From positions 1-6,137 of the forward strand of contig CAZLYX010000067.1 of the NCBI GenBank assembly GCA_964563885.1: DNA of 6,137 nt, read 5' to 3'. The position numbers were made by a program, and so were the translations under genes. How positions within the stretch are numbered: the first letter of the stretch is position 1; every line of letters starts with the position of its first letter. This DNA comes from CAZLYX01 sp964563885. Its GTDB lineage: Bacteria > Pseudomonadota > Gammaproteobacteria > Burkholderiales > Neisseriaceae. Shown here in pieces: positions 5,931 to 6,137 of the stretch. The notes beneath the pieces are model-generated. The model saw only the letters and a list, made by a program, of their open reading frames with translations, ran no database searches and had not been told where the DNA came from.

Positions 5931-6137
5931 AAAACAAGAATCCAATCAAACTATTTTTTTAATTATTTAAGTAACACAGAGAATATATTTTTCTGCATTT
6001 ACTCAAATTGATTAAAATAATTCAAGCACTTGTCTTCTAGTAAGAATGTGATATTCATTAACGTAACGGTATTACACCATTATCTTTTACTTACTTTCTA
6101 TTTTCCTTCTAGGCGGTTTTCTAAAACAACGAGTGGC
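5931..6137. other. Non-coding AT-rich flank, no gene recognised
   Basis: No open frame with a recognisable product and no RNA gene is visible here. Runs of A and T dominate. A weak inverted repeat GTAA/TTAC (6063-6075) is too short to interpret. The stretch probably holds the rest of the upstream region of the efflux operon and perhaps the leader of a gene beyond the window. Confidence 0.5.

Overview
The window is about 6.1 kb of AT-rich bacterial chromosome. An exact 12-base match (2547-2558, AGGCTACCTGAA) to the AG-eikDUS dialect of the DNA uptake sequence points to the family Neisseriaceae (Betaproteobacteria), and a near match lies at 232-243. An AT-rich member such as Snodgrassella, or an Eikenella-like lineage, would fit, but the genus is inference. 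The protein content (type II homoserine kinase ThrB, EmrA/FarA-like adaptor, EmrR-like MarR regulator) is compatible with this.

Layout. 1-248: AT-rich leader with a plausible extended -10 promoter just upstream of thrB. 249-1169 (+): thrB, homoserine kinase of threonine biosynthesis. About 1247-2445 (+): an IS3-family insertion sequence with an intact orfA and a decayed orfB. The IS keeps two clear RNA-level control elements: a hairpin over the orfA ribosome binding site, and a canonical -1 frameshift site (A_AAA_AAG plus a stem 6 nt downstream). orfB carries at least two in-frame stops and four single-base indels, so the element should not move by itself. 2544-2573: a terminator containing the exact uptake sequence. 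2582-5868 (-): a three-gene drug-efflux cluster, transcribed leftward in the order MarR-type regulator, outer-membrane efflux lipoprotein, EmrA-type membrane fusion protein. 5884-6137: AT-rich non-coding upstream region of that cluster.

How the genes fit together. The regulator probably controls its own transcription and that of the two efflux genes, and it may sense a substrate of the pump. The adaptor (inner membrane and periplasm) and the channel (outer membrane) would form two thirds of a tripartite pump. The EmrB/FarB-type MFS transporter that normally completes it is absent from the window, and the operon appears to end at a terminator directly after the adaptor gene. thrB and the efflux operon are convergent, with the decayed IS between them, a position where an insertion would do little harm.

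I see no CRISPR array, tRNA, rRNA or clearly new multigene system. The most interesting signals are the preserved RNA control elements on a dead IS, the uptake-sequence terminator and the missing pump subunit.
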